Of a DNA stretch of 11,063 nt, positions 7,026-11,063 are shown piece after piece. The position numbers and the translations under genes were made by a program. The stretch comes from Gemmatimonadota bacterium (GTDB lineage: Bacteria > Gemmatimonadota > Gemmatimonadetes > Gemmatimonadales > GWC2-71-9). The notes under the pieces were generated by a model that worked only from the letters and a program-made list of their open reading frames with translations, was not told where the DNA came from and did no database searches. The stretch lies in assembly GCA_022573095.1 (NCBI GenBank), contig JACZUR010000049.1, forward strand, positions 1-11,063, written 5' to 3'. Numbering within the stretch: the stretch's first letter is position 1; each line of letters begins with the position of its first letter.

Positions 7026-8815
7026 AATTGGCTCTGACTATAGCAGCCCTGGGTCTGCTAATGGGTTCGCCCAGCTCCAACGGGCCGGGCGAAGTGACCG
7101 GCATCAGTATACTCCCACGACCGGGAAGCGCTCTCATCGTTATCGATGTGAGAGGTTCCGTTTCGGTTCAGGATTTCATGCTGTCCAATCCCGGGAGACT
7201 TGTGATCGACGTGCTGGGGGCGGAACTGCGGATTGTCGGCGGCGAGTATGATGGGGTGAACAGGGCCGGCGTGACCAGCATACGCTACTCACAGTTCAGG
7301 CCCGACGTTGTTCGCATAGTGTTAGAACTCGATGAGCAGAAGAGCTACGAGCTAGAGTACGTTGATGAAGAGATACGGATTACGATCGGCACCGATCGTT
7401 CCTTCCAGGCGTGGTCGTCGTCGCAGTATAACACCGAAGGCTTGGCATCGGCGGCTCTTTCCGTCGGTCGCATTGACGACGTACGCGTGGTTCCCCCCCC
7501 GGTGGAGGTGGGACGGTTTCTTCAGGACTCTCAACAGCCGCGAATCACGGTCACTTGGGATTCTGCTTCGATAGCGACAGTCATGGCCGGATTCGCGCGG
7601 TTCAGTGGGAAGTCAATTGTTCTTGGCTCCGAGGTCACCGGCTTCGTCCAGGCCCAAATCAGCAACCAACCTTGGGACGTGGCGCTCAAGACGATTCTGG
7701 ATGCTCACGAACTCGTCGCCACGGAGGAGGTACCTGGAATACTGATGGTGGAGAGCCAAGCTAGGAAGGCTGAGAGAGACTCGACCGCCCCGCTGGTGAC
7801 GCGACTAATCCCCATTAATTTTGCCAACGCAGCATCTATCGAAGCCACGGTCGCGCCGATTCTGACGTCGCGCGGCAGCTCGGTCGCACACACGCCGTCC
7901 AACACACTCATCGTCATTGACGTCGAGAGCAGGGTCGCAGCGGCGGAATCTCTCGTGGCTGCTCTCGACAGACCGACTCCGCAGGTGTCGATCCAGGCGA
8001 AACTCATATTTGTAAACCGCACGGACATAGAGGATCTCGGCGTTCAGTACGATCTTGGTTCGCCCGACGCCTTTTTCAACCGGTTGGTGGCCCGTCCCGA
8101 TCCCGGGACTGCCGAACCCGTTGACACCGATGGGGACGGCATAGACGACGCTTTCTTTCCGACCGAGGTGTTTGCCCGCGATGAGACGGTGGTGAATCTG
8201 GGCGGTAACTCTCTCGCGGCTCTTGCCAACGCTGGTTCGGCGCTGCCCGCCACGGCACTCGAACTGATATTCTCGACGGCCATCGGGAATTTCGACCTGA
8301 CGACCTTTGTTTCGGCGCTGCAGCAGGTGGATCTCGCCGATCTGCAAGCCGAGCCGCTCGTTACGACTTCGGACAACACGCCGGCCTCTATTCTGGTTGG
8401 CGAAAGGACGCCGATCAGGACCATCGATGTCGGTGCTCAGGGCGACTTGCCGGTTGCCACCATCACGTTCGAAGAAACCGGAATCAAGCTGGAGGTGACT
8501 CCCCACGTCACCAACAGCCGGCAGATCTTGCTCCAGATCCATGCGGAGAACTCGTCTATCCGGGCCGCGCCGTCGGACCTTGGTTTCACGCTTCAAACGC
8601 AGGAAGCCACCAGCCAGGTTCTCGTACGAGATGGAGAGACCGCGGTGATCGCCGGCCTGACAGTGACGCAGGTTACATTGAGCAAGAGCGGAATTCCGTA
8701 TCTTGTAGACCTACCGCTGATAGGCCGGCTTTTTGGCTTTTCGACGCGGCGGGAAGAGCGCCGTGACCTACTGATTCTGGTTACGCCTCACATTATTGAC
8801 GACCCGGGTGAGTGA
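7022..8815 (+). CDS. pilQ: PilQ, type IV pilus outer-membrane secretin
   Basis: A 597-residue secretin, the outer-membrane channel through which the pilus passes. Order of parts: signal peptide (hydrophobic 3-15, cleavage not obvious); one AMIN-type domain (about 27-118), thought to bind peptidoglycan; a Pro-rich linker near 155-172; secretin/TonB N-terminal domain (about 172-245); secretin N1 domain (about 258-316); then the beta-barrel domain from about 318, ending in the family signature GIPYLVDLPLIGRLFGF (about 557-573) and LLILVTPHII. It is compact for PilQ: one AMIN and one N1 domain. An acidic insert DTDGDGIDD (368-376) near the gate region resembles a calcium-binding loop. A run of eight C (7493-7500) encodes the linker. 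It starts inside the pilP stop (ATGA). Confidence 0.95.
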   Translation: MKLALTIAALGLLMGSPSSNGPGEVTGISILPRPGSALIVIDVRGSVSVQDFMLSNPGRLVIDVLGAELRIVGGEYDGVNRAGVTSIRYSQFRPDVVRIVLELDEQKSYELEYVDEEIRITIGTDRSFQAWSSSQYNTEGLASAALSVGRIDDVRVVPPPVEVGRFLQDSQQPRITVTWDSASIATVMAGFARFSGKSIVLGSEVTGFVQAQISNQPWDVALKTILDAHELVATEEVPGILMVESQARKAERDSTAPLVTRLIPINFANAASIEATVAPILTSRGSSVAHTPSNTLIVIDVESRVAAAESLVAALDRPTPQVSIQAKLIFVNRTDIEDLGVQYDLGSPDAFFNRLVARPDPGTAEPVDTDGDGIDDAFFPTEVFARDETVVNLGGNSLAALANAGSALPATALELIFSTAIGNFDLTTFVSALQQVDLADLQAEPLVTTSDNTPASILVGERTPIRTIDVGAQGDLPVATITFEETGIKLEVTPHVTNSRQILLQIHAENSSIRAAPSDLGFTLQTQEATSQVLVRDGETAVIAGLTVTQVTLSKSGIPYLVDLPLIGRLFGFSTRREERRDLLILVTPHIIDDPGE

Positions 8816-8826
8816 CCGAGCTTAAG

Positions 8827-11063
8827 ATGCTGCAATCAGAAATGAACTACTCAGCGAGATCGGGCGTGGGGCGTGTTGCGTTTGCAATCGTCTCCGTGGT
8901 GATTACGGTGCTCACGGCGGTGTCTTGTGGCGAGCAGACAGGAATTTCGTCGCTCATACCTGACGAGTTTAGCCCGGCGCTTTCAATAGCTGCGTCCAGC
9001 GACACCGTGCTCATCAATACGTCGATGGAGCTGACGCTCATCGCGAGCGACAACCTGTCTCTCAAGACAGTGACCGTGTCGGTTGGAGGCAGCACTCCCT
9101 TCGTCTTCGATACGACGATCACTTTCACATCTAATCAGCCACAGTTTACCGCGATTTTCAACATCCTGGTTGAGATCGGTGCCGGCGGTGATCTACCGAT
9201 TAGCGCCACCGTAGAAGATGGTGCGGGCAATATCTCAACCCAGAGCACATCGGTGTTTGTGTTTGATCCCGACGGGCTTTTGCTCACGATCTTGGTGCCG
9301 CCCGATAGTTCGGTCGTGGCTCCGGGGAAATCGATGCTCATCACCGTACAGGGACAGGCCTTGGCCGGTGTCTTAAAATTGGGTTATCAGACGACCGGTG
9401 TGTTTACAAGTGCGGATACGAACACGACGTTCGCGATTACCAATCCGCAGGTCGAGGACACGAGCGTAACCTTTACGATAACGGTTCCGGCGGGCACTCC
9501 GGTGGGCTTCTTCGAGATCGACCCGTTCGGCCGCGACTCTCTGGGCCGCGCCGGCTCCGGAAACTTCATTACGATTGAGGTTATAGCCAACACCGGGATC
9601 AACGACACGATCCCGCCGCTTGTGACTGACAGTCTGGCTATCAGATCGGAGCGCACCGATAGCATTCGCGTAACGGCGACGGATATCGGCGGCATTGCTC
9701 TCGTAGGTTTCCTCGCCCGGGATCTCCAGACCGGGGCGACCATCGGAGGCGATTCCCTGGCTTTCAACGGCAACTCCACCGTCGTGAGCGTGCTGCTGGG
9801 CCTGGGACTGGATACACTGAGCATCGGGACGCAGGCCAGACTGGTTGAGATTTCACCATTTGCGGTCGACTCGGTGGGGAATCGTGGAGGGTTATCACTT
9901 AGCGGCAACCCCGTCTTCTTCGCCGTCGGCGCCAAGGATACGATAACGATCGTGGAGGGACTTACGCTTCCGTTGCCGGCCGGGGGGCGGGTCGCCGATG
10001 CGATCTACAATCGCAATCTAAACGAAGTGTATTTCACGAATGTCGAGCTGGACCGATTGGAGATCTTTGAAGTTGCCACAGCGTCGTTTGACCCTGACGG
10101 TATTGCAGTGGGCTCGCAGCCTTGGGGTATCGCGTTGTGGCCTAGCGACACACTGGGTGGGTTCATCAATACAGTGCTTGTAGCTAACTCGGGCGGAACT
10201 AATATCTCCATTGTGGATGTCGCCGCGAGAACGCAGCTACGACGTCACCCGCTTCCTAACTTTTTGGTTCAGCAAGTTGACATCTTCCTCGATGAGACCG
10301 GTACGTTCAAGCTGGATGTCATCTCTCACGATTTTTCCGACCGGCCTCAGTTCCTAGCCTCGGTGTGTAGGGTTACGACGGGCACCGCTACCTGTCACGC
10401 TGACAGCGTGTATGCGGTGTACTCGACTACTCCCACCATCGATCAGGGATTATTATTCCCGAGCCGAGGAACGATAAGGTGGGAAAAGGTGTCCTCACCT
10501 AGCGCTGCAACGGGCACTCCAGAATCACATTTTTTCTATGAGCATGTGGAGGGCGTTGCGGGATTGCTGCTTGATACGCTACAGCTGATCGCGGACAGAG
10601 GCGCGACACAGACTGTTATTCTCTCTGCTGCGTGTGGCGTGCTGGTAGATTTCCTAAGGATAGCGTTCCTAGACACCACCTATGTGAGAAGTTCAGGTAA
10701 CTTCACTCACGTGCTCTTTGGGGAAGGCGGAACCGGTGAGCCCTCCCAGGCCTTTGCCAGAGCGCTTAGGTATGATGCGACCAGTGACATCGTAACCGGT
10801 ACTTGTGCCGATACGATTTTCGGTGTGCCTCTTATCGGTGGTTTTCAGAAAGATTTTGGTGTTTCGCAGTCGATTAAGGTTTCGGACTTCATTAGTAACA
10901 CCGCCACTCGGATCAGGTCGGTGGCTGTCAACTTCAATGGGCTAACCAATCTGATACGCGCGGGCGATTCGATTTACGTTCTCGATGAAAACCTCAGACT
11001 GACCGGTTTGATAGGTGGATCTGGGCTTAATCCTGGTATGGATCTTAATTTCGACCATGCTTT
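8827..11063 (+). CDS. Predicted outer-membrane lipoprotein with Ig-like domains and a YVTN-type beta-propeller (3' end outside window)
   Basis: The frame is open from here to the right edge with no stop, giving at least 745 residues. Possible starts are GTG 8812 (overlaps the pilQ stop as GTGA), ATG 8827 and ATG 8842; none has a strong ribosome-binding site. The N-terminus has basic residues, a hydrophobic stretch and VLTAVS-Cys34 (numbered from 8827), a lipoprotein signal with Gly at +2, so an outer-membrane location is expected. Residues about 45-380 hold two or three Ig-like beta-sandwich segments rich in Thr/Ser/Asp/Gly (for example SATVEDGAGNIS, ITVPAGTPVG, SPFAVDSVGNRG). From about 388, IYNRNLNEVYFTN, VGSQPWGIALWP and VLVANSGGTNISIVD resemble YVTN-type propeller blades. 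The gene looks co-transcribed with pilM-Q. Function unknown; a surface or secretin-associated role is inference. Not seen here: any enzyme motif. Confidence 0.8.
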   Translation, partial: MLQSEMNYSARSGVGRVAFAIVSVVITVLTAVSCGEQTGISSLIPDEFSPALSIAASSDTVLINTSMELTLIASDNLSLKTVTVSVGGSTPFVFDTTITFTSNQPQFTAIFNILVEIGAGGDLPISATVEDGAGNISTQSTSVFVFDPDGLLLTILVPPDSSVVAPGKSMLITVQGQALAGVLKLGYQTTGVFTSADTNTTFAITNPQVEDTSVTFTITVPAGTPVGFFEIDPFGRDSLGRAGSGNFITIEVIANTGINDTIPPLVTDSLAIRSERTDSIRVTATDIGGIALVGFLARDLQTGATIGGDSLAFNGNSTVVSVLLGLGLDTLSIGTQARLVEISPFAVDSVGNRGGLSLSGNPVFFAVGAKDTITIVEGLTLPLPAGGRVADAIYNRNLNEVYFTNVELDRLEIFEVATASFDPDGIAVGSQPWGIALWPSDTLGGFINTVLVANSGGTNISIVDVAARTQLRRHPLPNFLVQQVDIFLDETGTFKLDVISHDFSDRPQFLASVCRVTTGTATCHADSVYAVYSTTPTIDQGLLFPSRGTIRWEKVSSPSAATGTPESHFFYEHVEGVAGLLLDTLQLIADRGATQTVILSAACGVLVDFLRIAFLDTTYVRSSGNFTHVLFGEGGTGEPSQAFARALRYDATSDIVTGTCADTIFGVPLIGGFQKDFGVSQSIKVSDFISNTATRIRSVAVNFNGLTNLIRAGDSIYVLDENLRLTGLIGGSGLNPGMDLNFDHA

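Noticed and set aside
9387..9935. 182-codon minus-strand open frame
   Set aside because: Antisense to the lipoprotein gene, whose frame is open for over 2.2 kb with an export signal; Ser/Pro/Val-rich product looks like a shadow.
1..11063. CRISPR array, tRNA, rRNA, insertion sequence or phage genes
   Set aside because: No regularly spaced repeats, no recognisable RNA genes and no transposase or integrase motifs seen on either strand.

Overview
The window is a type IV pilus (T4P) assembly locus. Every gene I can support lies on the + strand and the coding density is very high. From left to right there are three blocks: (i) the end of a PilW-like minor pilin followed by a PilX-like protein; (ii) a second minor-pilin cassette, PilV-like, PilW-like and PilX-like; (iii) the assembly operon pilM-pilN-pilO-pilP-pilQ, followed almost without a gap by a large predicted lipoprotein that runs off the right edge.

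The organism is a Gram-negative (diderm) bacterium: it has an outer-membrane secretin (PilQ), a lipoprotein pilotin-type partner (PilP) and a predicted outer-membrane lipoprotein. Base composition is moderately GC-rich, with GTG and TTG starts and overlapping stop/start codons. The short PilQ, the large PilX-like proteins and the Ig-like/propeller lipoprotein remind me of Gemmatimonadota or a neighbouring phylum. That is an impression from style, not a demonstrated placement.

Layout and control: a probable intrinsic terminator follows the first PilX-like gene (about 1551-1591), so the first cassette looks like a separate transcript. The second cassette is tightly packed; its PilX-like gene appears to start at TTG behind a strong ribosome-binding site. 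Upstream of pilM there is a 140-base gap with a consensus -35 box and a plausible -10 at 17-base spacing. From there pilM to pilQ are joined by 4-base overlaps or very short gaps.

Working together: PilM (cytoplasmic actin-like), PilN and PilO (inner membrane) and PilP (periplasmic lipoprotein) form the alignment complex that links the inner-membrane motor to the PilQ secretin. The PilV/W/X-like proteins would be minor pilins that prime or cap the fibre. The parts least covered by standard T4P descriptions are the two divergent PilW-PilX pairs, the six-cysteine, probable beta-helix domain carried by both PilX-like proteins, and the Ig-like plus beta-propeller lipoprotein attached to the end of the pilM-Q operon.
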